From Raphanus sativus (lineage: Eukaryota; Streptophyta; Magnoliopsida; Brassicales; Brassicaceae), in NCBI RefSeq assembly GCF_000801105.2, contig NC_079517.1, positions 20,407,579-20,471,578 on the forward strand: a DNA stretch of 64,000 nt, read 5' to 3'. A program made the position numbers and the translations under genes. This document shows positions 45,904 to 55,511 of this stretch, one piece after another. Numbering within the stretch: the first letter of the stretch is position 1; each line of letters starts with the position of its first letter. The notes beneath the pieces are model-generated. The model saw nothing but the letters and a program-made list of their open reading frames with translations, made no database searches and had not been told where the DNA came from.

Positions 45904-47368
45904 TGATATCTTGTGTTTTTAATAGATTTTGTCATTCTTTTATCTTGCATTTTGATCATTTAGGATAGCATTTAGACTTGTTTAGGTTGCATTGCATTGT
46001 ATTTGTCCATATCAGGTGATGAAGATATCAAATGGTAACTTTGGAGCATTTGGAGGTAGAATGGGAGCAAGATTAGTGATTTTCAAGATCACCAAGCGTC
46101 CCAGCGGCATAAGTGACCACACAGCGGCCTTACGACCTTGCCAAGAAGCCGATGCACAACACTCAGCGGCCTAGCGTCACCCAGCGGCCTGGCGTCATGA
46201 CGAGAAGCCGGTGCAGAAGTTCTGCTGAAAATTCTAAGTGTTGGAGCGGCTTTTGGTGCAGCGGTTTCACCAAACCGCTGGAGTAAAACACACCTCCCTG
46301 CCCAACTTCGACTTCTCGCAGTGGCCAAGTGACGACGCGTCAAAAACCAGCTGTGATGTCACAGCGGCTTTTTGCACTTCCAGCGGCTTATTGGACGCGT
46401 CAAAAACCAGCTGTGACACTTAGAAAAAATATTCACATCTGTTTTTACCAACTTTTACCCAAATTATCTTGGGTCAACCCAAGTTTGTTGGGTCGACCCA
46501 GCTCGTTTTTAGGCTACTATAAATACTCTTTAGACCCTAATGATGGGATTATCTTGTTTTCTCTTAAGAACACATTGAAACCTTGAAGAAAGATTGAATC
46601 TTTAGTCTCTTTTCTTCTCATTTCTTTGTAATTGTTGGATTAAACTTGCTTCTCAACATGATTTCTCTTAAATCAACCATGGGTTTAAGGTTAATTATGA
46701 AGATTAGTGAGTAGACTCCTTTTGGATTCATGGATTAGGAAGACCAAGGGTGATTAAGCTAGATCTAAGGTGTTTTAGTATAGATCTCTCTTGTTCCTTG
46801 CTAGTAGAGTGTTCTCAATGCATCTTTTGAGTTAGCCTCTCAAAAGTTGAGCTTTAGGCATTTCCCACCCACAAGGTGTTTGATGAAATGCCTGAACCAA
46901 CTCTCCTAAGCTTTTAACATACTTTGCCAAAGAGATTTGTTGTTAAATGTGTTAAGATGGCTAGTAGACTTGTTCTCCATGATTGCTTTTGTAACATTCA
47001 ACCAAAGAGATTTGATGCTTGAGTTGCCTTAGCAAATGAACATTCATCTAGAGATAGAGTTTGTTTAGGATTGTGTCTAGGCTTAAGGTTGATAGATTGA
47101 TTGAAAAGCTGCCACCTTCAGATTGAAACTTGATCACCCAATGTCAATTCCCTAATCCCATGAGTCCTCCTCCTTCATATTGAGAAACAAAGATCATTTC
47201 GTTATTGCATTTCTACTCTAGTTCTTAGTTCACTTCACTTCACTCAATTGGTTGCACTTAGATTAAGTATAGACTTGCATTCCCTTTGCATTAGAATCAC
47301 TTAGGATTGGTTCGACAATCTTTTATACTACATCATTTGATTAGGAGCCTTGAAAACTCCTAGCCTCA
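45904..47368 (+). repeat. 5' LTR of Athila-D
   Basis: It runs from TGATATCTTG to CTAGCCTCA. In U3, seven AGCGGC words occur between 46100 and 46390, and a 23-base segment beginning GACGCGTCAAAAACC is repeated (46333 and 46394). Two near-palindromes, TTGGGTCAACCCAA (about 46469) and TGGGTCGACCCA, lie just upstream of the TATA box TATAAATA at 46518-46525. Confidence 0.95.
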
Positions 47369-47370
47369 AA

Positions 47371-47384
47371 TTGGCGCCGTTGCC
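47371..47384 (+). promoter_or_regulatory. Primer-binding site of Athila-D
   Basis: TTGGCGCCGTTGCC lies two bases after the 5' LTR, of the tRNA-complementary TGGCGCC type used by Athila elements. Confidence 0.85.
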
Positions 47385-47499
47385 AAGTTCTATTGTGATT
47401 TTGACATTGGGATTTAGTCATTTGCTTGAGACTAAGACATTTTTATTGTTATTGTGATATTGGCTCTGCTTTTTCCTCTTTCTTTTTTATTTCAGGTGT

Positions 47500-48762
47500 A
47501 TGAACTTGCGAAGTAGAGGGACTACAAACCTCACTTCTCTAGTACCTGACATTCGGGCTTTGGAAAGAGAGAATACAAGAAGAAGGAGAGAAGAGGAGCA
47601 ACAGGCTCATTTCAACAGATTGGGTTTTGATATGGCTCACCATCAGAACCAGAATCAAGATGGAGAGATCCCTTTGGGAGCTGCCCAAGAGGGAGATGGT
47701 CAAGGAGCTGCCAACCTTCGACCACAACACCCACAGCGCCAAACTCGCGCCATTGGAACCTATGATCGCCCTCACATTCATGGTCATAGGTTGGGAATCA
47801 GAGCACCACCTGTGGAGAACAACAACTTCGAGATTAAGTCAGGGCTACTCAACACCATTGAGCACAACAAGTTTCATGGCCTGGCAGCTGAAGATCCTAT
47901 TGATCACTTGTACAAGTTTGATCAGTATTGTAGTTTGTCCAAGACAAATGGTGTCTCTGAAGATGCATTCAAGCTGAAGTTGTTCCCCTTCTCTTTGGGA
48001 GACAAGGCACATCAGTGGGAGAGGTCTGTCCCAAGTGACACTATCACCACTTGGGAGGGATGTAAGGAAGCCTTCTTGGAGAAATTCTTCTCTACCTCAA
48101 GGACAGCTAAGATAAGGAATGAGATCTCTGGTTTCCAGCAGAAGAATCTAGAGAGCTTCAATGAGGCATGGGAAAGATTCAAGGACTACCAAGCTCAGTG
48201 TCCTCATCATGGTTTCAGCAAGGAGAGCTTGCTTAGCACTTTCTACAGAGGAGTTCTCCCATCTTGCAAAAACAGGCTTGACACTGCTATTAATGGTTTC
48301 TTTTTGGGCAGAACTGAGCAGGATGCAGAGGAGCTGGTGGAGAACATGGCAAAGAGTGACTCAGTCTACAATGAAGAGTATGATAGAGCTAACAGAGGGG
48401 ATGACCAGCAGACAAGGAAAGATATCAAGTCTTTGCAAGACAAGTTGGACTTGGTTCTTTCCAACCAATCCAAGAAGGAGCAGGTTAGCTTTGTTGGTGA
48501 TCCTAGTCAAGAGTTTCCTCCTAAGGTGAATGAAGTTGATGGTTTGGAAGGGCAAGAAGAGCTTTGCTTCATCAACAACAATGGTACATGGTACAGAAAG
48601 GAGCCCAACTTTCAGAAAAACAACTACCAGCAAAGACCTCACTACAACAATCAGCAAGGAGGATACCAGGCCACGCAAAGCTACCCTCCTGGTTTCAGCA
48701 ACCAAAATAATCAGTCTACTCAAGCTCAAGGCAGTTCTTCTCAAGCTCCAGCTTCAGATTAA
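47500..48762 (+). CDS. Athila-D gag polyprotein, 420 aa
   Basis: ATG 47500 opens an uninterrupted gag. The N-terminal part is charged and Gln-rich. The Retrotrans_gag core spans about residues 110-280 (HGLAAEDPIDHLYKFDQYC, SLGDKAHQWERS, GFFLGRTEQDAEELVENMAK). The C-terminal part is Gln/Asn-rich without a CCHC knuckle, as in Athila relatives. Capsid formation is the expected role. It ends with TAA at 48760. The same frame continues open after that stop into the protease ORF, so gag and protease are separated by a single stop codon, either a mutation or a natural boundary. Confidence 0.88.
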   Translation: MNLRSRGTTNLTSLVPDIRALERENTRRRREEEQQAHFNRLGFDMAHHQNQNQDGEIPLGAAQEGDGQGAANLRPQHPQRQTRAIGTYDRPHIHGHRLGIRAPPVENNNFEIKSGLLNTIEHNKFHGLAAEDPIDHLYKFDQYCSLSKTNGVSEDAFKLKLFPFSLGDKAHQWERSVPSDTITTWEGCKEAFLEKFFSTSRTAKIRNEISGFQQKNLESFNEAWERFKDYQAQCPHHGFSKESLLSTFYRGVLPSCKNRLDTAINGFFLGRTEQDAEELVENMAKSDSVYNEEYDRANRGDDQQTRKDIKSLQDKLDLVLSNQSKKEQVSFVGDPSQEFPPKVNEVDGLEGQEELCFINNNGTWYRKEPNFQKNNYQQRPHYNNQQGGYQATQSYPPGFSNQNNQSTQAQGSSSQAPASD

Positions 48763-48765
48763 AGT

Positions 48766-50382
48766 GTGGATTCTATGTTCAAGAAACTCTTGGAATTTCA
48801 AGCCAGAAATGAGAAGACAATGGTTTATGAGTTCAAGAACATCCACACAAAGATTGATGGGAACTACTCTGACCTCAACAACAAGTTCTTACAACTTGCA
48901 TCTCGCTTCAACACTTTGGAGAGTCAGGTCGCCTCTATGCCATCATCTTCCAAGAGCTCAATGGGATCTCTACCAGGAAAACCAGAAAAGAATCCCAAGG
49001 AGTCTTGCAATGTTATCATCTCTACTACTTCTTCAGAGATTGAGCTGAGTGATTATGAGAAAGAGGTAGATGAGATTGAGAAGCTAGTGTTTGGGAAAGT
49101 TGAAAAATTGGTTGTAGCAACCGCTGAAGCACAGATGGTGGATAAAGTTATGGAAATGGTTCAGGTACAAGCTGAAAGGAAGGTTAAAGCAACGAATTTG
49201 CAGAGAGCTGAGCCTAAGGCTGAGAAACCGGTAGAAAGGAGAGCTGACCACAAGCTGAAAGAGACCAAGCTGGAAGAAGCTCCTGAGGTTGAGCTACCAC
49301 CATATGAGGTCCCACTCCCATTTCCACAAAGGGTCCTCACCAAAGCTCAGAAGAAGGTTATCTCCAAGTTCAGAAAAGATCTTAGTGATGTTGGGGTCAG
49401 GCTCCCAGAAATCTCCGGTATGCGTGAAGCTCATGTCCAAATGATGCTCATCAAGGACATTCTACACCACCAATCAGAAGTGGCTGAGCTTTTGGACATC
49501 TCCATTTTGAAGATTGATCCACCAGTCCCTCCACAGTCCCTCCCTAAGCTAGAGTCTCAAGGGAAGTTCACATTGTCTTGCTCCCTTGGTAAGATCACTA
49601 TGAATGATGCTTTGGTTGATTCTGGTGCAAGTGTGAATGTGATCTCATTGGAAATGGTGAAAAGTCTTGGTATTGAGAGCATGGAGCCAAACACATCTTC
49701 TCTCATGTTTGGGGATTCATCTTCTACAACCCCCATTGGCCTCATCAAGGATTTCCCTTTGAAGATTGGAGCATGCACAATTCCTATAGACCTTACTGTT
49801 CTGAAGATGGCAACTGAGAAGAGAGTTCCTTTGATCCTTGGCACTCCATTTCTCACAACAGTTGGAGCTTGCATTGACTTCCCAAACAAAAAGGTCACAC
49901 TCCTCAATGTGAACAAAGCTCTCTCCTACCCAATTCAGTCTTCAATGGATGTTGGGTATTGTGGAACAATCACTTGTGAAGAACCATCCATTGAGAATGC
50001 CCAAGCTGGAGTGGCTATTTGTAAGGAAGAAGGTCTTATTGGAGAGTCTTCTCGAGAGCTATGTGTTGAGCACTTGGAAAGTGCTAAAAAGGAGGAGGTG
50101 AGTAGAGCCACAAAGGCTGCTCATGACATGAAGAAGATAGTGAAAGAAACTCATTCTCCACCTCTTGATAAGACTCCTCACACTCTCACTCTCCACCCAA
50201 TGAAGCTAAAGAATGGAGCCATTGAGTACAAGATCAAGTGCAAAGGCAGGTCCAAGCCATTCTCAAGTGCAAGGGCCATCATCACTCCTCAGCTTCAAAA
50301 CGACCCCATCAAGCTCCAAGAGCTCCTCTCTCAGGTCCTCACCATCACTCTTGAAGGTGGGAAGGATCCTCTTTCTCACTAG
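48766..50382 (+). CDS. Athila-D protease-containing ORF (in frame with gag)
   Basis: It is open for about 538 codons in the gag frame; the first ATG is at 48775 (MFKKLLEFQ). The N-terminal half is a Lys/Glu-rich linker. An aspartic protease domain follows, with active-site LVDSGASVNVI at about 49612-49644 and the second loop LILGTPFL near 49834. About 150 residues of linker-like sequence come after it, then a TAG at 50380. RT should follow in a complete Athila but does not. Whether this ORF is made depends on reading past the TAA at 48760 or on its own start. Confidence 0.82.
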   Translation: MDSMFKKLLEFQARNEKTMVYEFKNIHTKIDGNYSDLNNKFLQLASRFNTLESQVASMPSSSKSSMGSLPGKPEKNPKESCNVIISTTSSEIELSDYEKEVDEIEKLVFGKVEKLVVATAEAQMVDKVMEMVQVQAERKVKATNLQRAEPKAEKPVERRADHKLKETKLEEAPEVELPPYEVPLPFPQRVLTKAQKKVISKFRKDLSDVGVRLPEISGMREAHVQMMLIKDILHHQSEVAELLDISILKIDPPVPPQSLPKLESQGKFTLSCSLGKITMNDALVDSGASVNVISLEMVKSLGIESMEPNTSSLMFGDSSSTTPIGLIKDFPLKIGACTIPIDLTVLKMATEKRVPLILGTPFLTTVGACIDFPNKKVTLLNVNKALSYPIQSSMDVGYCGTITCEEPSIENAQAGVAICKEEGLIGESSRELCVEHLESAKKEEVSRATKAAHDMKKIVKETHSPPLDKTPHTLTLHPMKLKNGAIEYKIKCKGRSKPFSSARAIITPQLQNDPIKLQELLSQVLTITLEGGKDPLSH

Positions 50383-51356
50383 TATAAGAAAAAAGGTAGT
50401 CAAGCTAGTGACTCAAAACAAGCTCACTTGGGAGGAATTCCCATGGTTATCCTTGTATATAAATCTGCTATTTCATTTCTTTATGTTTTCAATTAGTGTG
50501 GCAGAAGTTTAAGGCCAGCTCAAAGCTCAAGCTCTAGACACCCATTACCACACTTCACTCTCCACTTGAGGTATCACTCCAACCTTTCTTTGTAAATACC
50601 ATTGCCTTTATCATATTTTCGGTATCTCATTCTCTCTTACTCACACAGAGACTGTGTGATTTAAGTTTAGGGGAGGTACCAAGTATTTAATCATGTTTGT
50701 TTTGTTGATTGTGAGTCTCATGCATTGCATTTTACATTCATATATGCATAGAAAAAACCATAAAAATTAAAAAAAAATTGAAAAATGCATAAAGAATCAT
50801 GTAGTTGCATCACTTGCATTCTTAGGATTGAGTCTAGATCATATAGATTGCATTCACTTGCATATGGAGCAGCTGTTGATAATGCCTTGTAAATAACACT
50901 TGTTTGCACTGAATTTGACACCCTAGTTAAGCATATCAAGTAGCTTGTGCATCTCTTGAAAGCCTTGCATTCTTCGTGCCTTGAAAACTCTTCTTGAAAC
51001 TTGTATGCTTGCTTGTCATTGACATTGTTCTGAAAACCAGCTCCGAACTGAACTTAGGCTTAAATGAACTTAATTTCTCTCACTTATGGGCATTTGCATA
51101 CTTGATCATGGTTCCCATACACATTTGGGTTATCTTATTCCATTGTACCACTCTTTGTTAACCCAAATGGTACTCTCTCACCCTTGAACCCTTACCTTTC
51201 TTTGAAGCCAACATTGATTTGCATGAGTGAGGCCTTTTCTGATAGCTTGTCATGTGCAAAATCTTGAGAGTATTGGAGGCGACATGGATTTGTTCTCATC
51301 TCTTGCTAGCATAGGATCATGATTTGAGCTAGCTTCTAGGATGATGGTTGGGTTTA
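50383..51356 (+). other. Athila-D 3' non-coding region, left of CACTA-3
   Basis: AAACAAGCTCACTTGGGAGG (about 50417) matches the sequence after integrase of the minus-strand Athila. AAGTTTAGGGGAGG (about 50665) resembles a second purine tract. No gene is present. Confidence 0.75.
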
Positions 51357-51990
51357 CACTACAAGAAAATACCTCTATTGCAACATAAAACTTGTAACAT
51401 CTATTTTTGTTATTAATTTGTTATGATTATTGCAATATTTTTGCAATAATAAATATTTGTTACAGTTTCATTACAAATTTATTACAAAATAACGACTATA
51501 ACAGATGTTGCATATTTTCGTTACTAAATTACAACCTATTGCAATATAAAAAAATAACTTGCAAATTTTCGCAAGAAACTTTCAATACTTTTGAATTATT
51601 GTTAATTTGCAAAAAAATATATAAAAAATATGTGGCAAAAAATGTGACTGATTATATTTTTTTTATTATATGTTCTTTAATAGAAAAGGTTAAAAAAAAT
51701 TCGTATGTTAAGTACAAAGATATGGATCGAACAGAACTGCTCGTGTGAAGAAAGATCTAATCTTGGTAGTACCCACCTGACTTTATCTCTATTATTACTC
51801 GAGGAGTGATTAATATAATCAACACAGAGTAGATTAAAAACTTAAAAATTGTGAATCTAAATCTAAACCATTTACTGTGATCATTTCAATTTGCTAATAT
51901 TTATATTAACATTTCCCAACATGGTAGTGATTCTCGTGTTTGACAAATTAACACAAACCGGACGCGTTTGGTCAAAAACCAATTAATCTG

Positions 51991-52597
51991 TTGGAAACCG
52001 GGTTTCTTTTGGGTTTGAAAACACGTATTTGGACAAAGAAAAAATGGCTTCTCGCTGTGATCTGCGTCTTGTCTCTCTTCTTTGCTGTCGCTCACTCTAA
52101 GACGTTGAAGCGAGATGGTAACTCTGCTTTTCCCATTCAATTTCTGGTTTATAACTCTTTTAACATATTTAGAAATTCTCTTCCTTTTTTAGTTGGGTTT
52201 CATTTCTGATCTTAAGCTGAGCTGAATTTTGCAGATTCATGTGTAGAAACAATGATTAGATCTGTACTAATCTCAGTCGATTTCTATCTTAGTGCATGTG
52301 TTGGATCTTGTGTACAGTGAAAGCTTTGAATGAAATCAAAGCCTCTTTGGGGTGGAGAGTGGTGTATTCATGGGTGGGTGACGATCCTTGTGGAGATGGA
52401 GACCTTCCTCCTTGATCTGGTGTCACCTGTTCTATTCAAGGTGACTATAGGGTTGTCGCTGAATTGTAAGTTCCAAATTTTCTCTTACTTTATCTGTCCT
52501 CTTCTCCTCTGTATATCATAGTGATTCGCTTCACTGAGTTATTTTGATCTTTCTGATTTGCAGAGAAGTTTACGCGTTCGATCGTTGGACCCTATAC
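51991..52597 (+). pseudogene. Captured fragment of an LRR family gene (first exons, introns kept)
   Basis: Exon 1 (51991-52117) encodes a signal-peptide-like KKWLLAVICVLSLFFAVAHS then KTLKRD. After a 200-base intron, exon 2 (52318-52469) encodes VKALNEIKASLGWRVVYSWV, then GDDPCGDGDLPP, a TGA where Trp is expected, and SGVTCSIQGDYRVVAEL. Exon 3 begins LEVYA at 52562 and loses frame, ending near 52597. This is the N-terminal cap region of a plant LRR protein that I recognise as close to Arabidopsis At5g61240-type proteins. Introns with GT/AG borders are kept, so capture was at the DNA level. The TGA and frame loss prevent a functional protein. Confidence 0.8.
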
Positions 52598-53611
52598 AGA
52601 GGCGATCTTCATAGCCACAACAGATGGAGCTCCGGCGATCGCCGTTCATGTTGGATGCTGCTCTCCGACTCCCCCTGGTCTTCGGTCTGCAGCATAGAAG
52701 CTGAACCGACAACACGTCTGAGCTTTGGCGATGGGTTCTTCTTTTCTTTCTCCTCGGGATTCTACTCTTCAGATGAGGACGACAGGCATGTACAGAGGTA
52801 ACTTTTCTCATTGTTATGTGTTGATATGGTTATTTGTTCTGTTTTGTTGCTGTAGTGATCTATCATCTACTGCTTATGAACTTAACACCAGCTACTGCCT
52901 ACTACTTTAGTTTTATAACGTTATTCTAGTTATGAATCGGATCTAAAGTTATTCTAGTTTCAAATTAAAAGTTCCGTATTTTTATTTTTCATTTGAAATT
53001 TTATCAAATGGTTCCGCGGCAGAAGTTTGCAACTACTAGAATATTTTACTTTTTAGTCAAATGTTGTTCCCCCTCACATTCCATTTACCGCCTAACTTTA
53101 GTTTGTTTAGAGAATATTATGCTAGAAAGATATGGATATATCCAATATCTAGAGGTTTAGATTTTATTGTTTTCATTTATATATACAGCTTATACGGTGA
53201 AGTAAGTAATTCAGTAAACTTCTGTAAGTAGTTATTTGAAAGCAACTCATCTCCAGATGGCAAATGAGGGTGAAAATCAAGGAGCAGCCCAACCTCTGAA
53301 TGTCTTAGGTGTTTTTAATCCTTCCAAATGAATGGATCATTGTGGTAAAAAGAAACATATACATTTTATATATGAACGTCACGTTAAAATTTTAGTTGCG
53401 TTATATTTTTATTTTGTTTGTAGGTTCAAGTGTGATTCCCTAATCACTAATGAGATAAGAACAATCATCTGATCTGATTTTCCTGGCCCGTATCAAATTG
53501 GTCAACTACGCCGCAACATGTAAAAAATCGATGGTGGTTCACATTTAAGGTAGGTCACAGAAACTTTACATATACAAAAGGAGAAAACCGTGAGAATATA
53601 TTTCTTGTTTT
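52598..53611. other. Unassigned interior of CACTA-3
   Basis: The segment 52598-52797 is GC-richer, open in one frame (ending SSDEDDRHVQR) and followed by a GT donor at 52798, so it may be another captured exon; I do not recognise it. A short frame at 53259 starts MANEGENQGAAQPLNVLG and stops after 23 codons. The rest is AT-rich. Confidence 0.45.
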
Positions 53612-53890
53612 ATGTTTGTTATGACTACAGAAACTCTTATGCCTAGTTTGCTTAGTGAAGTTTCACTCAATGGTAAAATGCCTTTTACCATTGAAAGCCA
53701 TTTAGAAAATGATGAGCTCAAGAAAAAGGTACAAGACATATTTGAAGAAATCAAAGAAAGGCTGAGCAAGCTTGAAGGCTTGGAGAAGATGATTGTGCTC
53801 CTTTGTTCAGCCATTCTATCCATGGTGGCAACGACCAAGTTGCTGCTTTTGTTTTTTTCTAACGTTTTATTAGTTTTTTTCTATTTTTAA
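53612..53890 (+). CDS. Unrecognised small ORF in CACTA-3, 92 aa
   Basis: It is open from 53612; an alternative ATG lies three codons in, at 53621. The middle is strongly charged and heptad-like (LENDELKKKVQDIFEEIKER, LSKLEGLEKM). The C-terminus is hydrophobic (about residues 60-92), resembling a membrane tail. Exon-like features upstream suggest it could be the last exon of a captured gene. I do not recognise the family and assign no function. Confidence 0.35.
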   Translation: MFVMTTETLMPSLLSEVSLNGKMPFTIESHLENDELKKKVQDIFEEIKERLSKLEGLEKMIVLLCSAILSMVATTKLLLLFFSNVLLVFFYF

Positions 53891-54241
53891 ATGATTGCTC
53901 ATTTTTCTCGAATAATGAATGCGTTGTTGAATTTTCTTAACAGTTTTGTTTATTAAATAAAATTGGTCATTTGACTTTTTTATTATAAAATATATATATA
54001 ACGTAAAAATAAAACAACAGATCTAATATTGCTTATAACCGGATACTAAAACAATTATTCTATGCAACAAAGTCAATATCTACTAATTTTATTAAATATT
54101 AATTGTTAATAATATTAGTCACCGCCAAAATTTTTTGCACCAGTTTATTATTTAAAATTAATTATAGGAAAAATATGCAACAACATTTGCTATATCTTTT
54201 ATATAGCAAATTTTGTAACAATTTTGTATTTGCAAGGTATG

Positions 54242-54243
<2 letters not shown>

Positions 54244-54292
<49 letters not shown>
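54244..54292. repeat. (AT)n microsatellite in CACTA-3
   Basis: This is an AT dinucleotide run of about 24 units within the right subterminal zone. Confidence 0.95.
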
Positions 54293-54295
<3 letters not shown>

Positions 54296-54632
54296 CATTA
54301 ATATTACTAAATTTTAAAAAGGGTGCAAATTTGCAAAGTTGTTTACTACATATTTTATGTAACAATAACTTGCAACTATTTATGGTTACAAATATGTGGT
54401 TAATATACAACAAAATTGCTATAAACAATTGTTGCAGTAATATGACATATATAGCAATATTTTAATTTGTTGCTAATTTTGCTATGTATATGAAACAAAC
54501 ATGAATTTGCAACATTCAAATAGCAAGAAGTTAAAATTTGTCACAATTTTATTGCATTTTCATATTTGCAATATTATATGAGCATATTGCAATAATATAT
54601 CATTATTGCAATATGAGTATTTTCTTGTGGTG

Positions 54633-54784
54633 TTATGTCCTTTATAAGCTTGTATCTTGGGTTTGGATAGTGAGAAAGTTGAGAAAGATGAACAAAAGAG
54701 TGTAGATTGATAAGAAAAGCTTTAGGGACCTTAGAATAAAAAGAAAAGAAAACTCTAGATTGTGGTCTTTGACTCCTTCCCCCT

Positions 54785-54816
<32 letters not shown>

Positions 54817-55511
54817 GAAAAGAAAAAAAAAAACGATAAGAAGAATCAATAAGATAGTGGGGAAGGGAAAAGAGAAGTAAGAGCTAAGCATTGAGCAAAG
54901 ATTGTCCCTTGTTGGCTAAGTAAAAAGAAAAGAAAAAGAGAAATTTGTTCATTGGGTTAGACATGAAAATGAGTGGCTATTTGGGTTGTGAAATGAAGTG
55001 AATGGGGGTAGAACTTGTAATCACTTAGGAAAAGGGTAGAATGATGAGAATGGATCCATGTATGCATGAGTTGCTTCTAATCTTAGATAAATTTTGCATA
55101 ATGATCAAGCTCCTTGTTCTTGAGTGATAACCACTTTAGAATGATGCATTTGAACCCTTCTCTTCATTCACTTTAGACCATTTGTTTACCTAGCCAAATG
55201 ATTGAGATCATGTGCCCATTTGTGAGAATCCACCTTGTGTATGTGTGTGTGAATCAATGTGAGAGCTGGTAGGAAGACTTGTTGGTTGATGAGTATTGCA
55301 TCTTGTGTAAAGGCATAAAAGTATCTTGATAGGCCTAGAGAAGCTAGAGTGTAATAAGAGAGTTGCTCATGCTATTTGCTATATTTCTTTAGGATGTCAA
55401 GTTGAGTGTTTTTGGTGTCTTTTGGCTATGAGCTCCCACCTTCAAACCTCTTCTCTAAATAAGTTCTTGAAAGTTTACTTGTGGACAAGTAAAGGACAAG
55501 TTTGGGGGAGT
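54633..55511 (+). other. Athila-D 3' non-coding region, right of CACTA-3, with polypurine tract
   Basis: It continues the Athila 3' non-coding region, with an A/G-rich tract at 54786-54833 and phrases shared with the minus-strand Athila. It ends in the polypurine tract GTTTGGGGGAGT (55500-55511), directly before the 3' LTR, the primer for plus-strand DNA synthesis. Confidence 0.8.

Larger units (their letters stand above)
51357..54632. mobile_element. CACTA-3, CACTA element carrying host gene sequence
   Basis: The ends are CACTACAAGAAAATACCTCT (51357) and, inverted, CACCACAAGAAAATACTCAT (54632); one base in the first four differs. TTA flanks both sides (51354-51356 and 54633-54635). The 3276-bp element has TTGCAA-rich subterminal zones (51380-51600 and 54170-54610). 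It has no recognisable TNP2 or TNPA, so it is non-autonomous. The interior contains part of an LRR gene with introns and further unassigned sequence. It lies in the 3' non-coding region of Athila-D; the minus-strand Athila lacks it at the matching place. Confidence 0.88.

Noticed and set aside
46100..46400. CRISPR-like spacing of AGCGGC words
   Set aside because: Spacing is irregular, the repeat is only six bases, and the DNA is a plant LTR.
45992..46586. Reading frames repeated identically at 55600-56194
   Set aside because: Both lie in the U3/R parts of the two Athila-D LTRs and are chance frames in a duplicated LTR.
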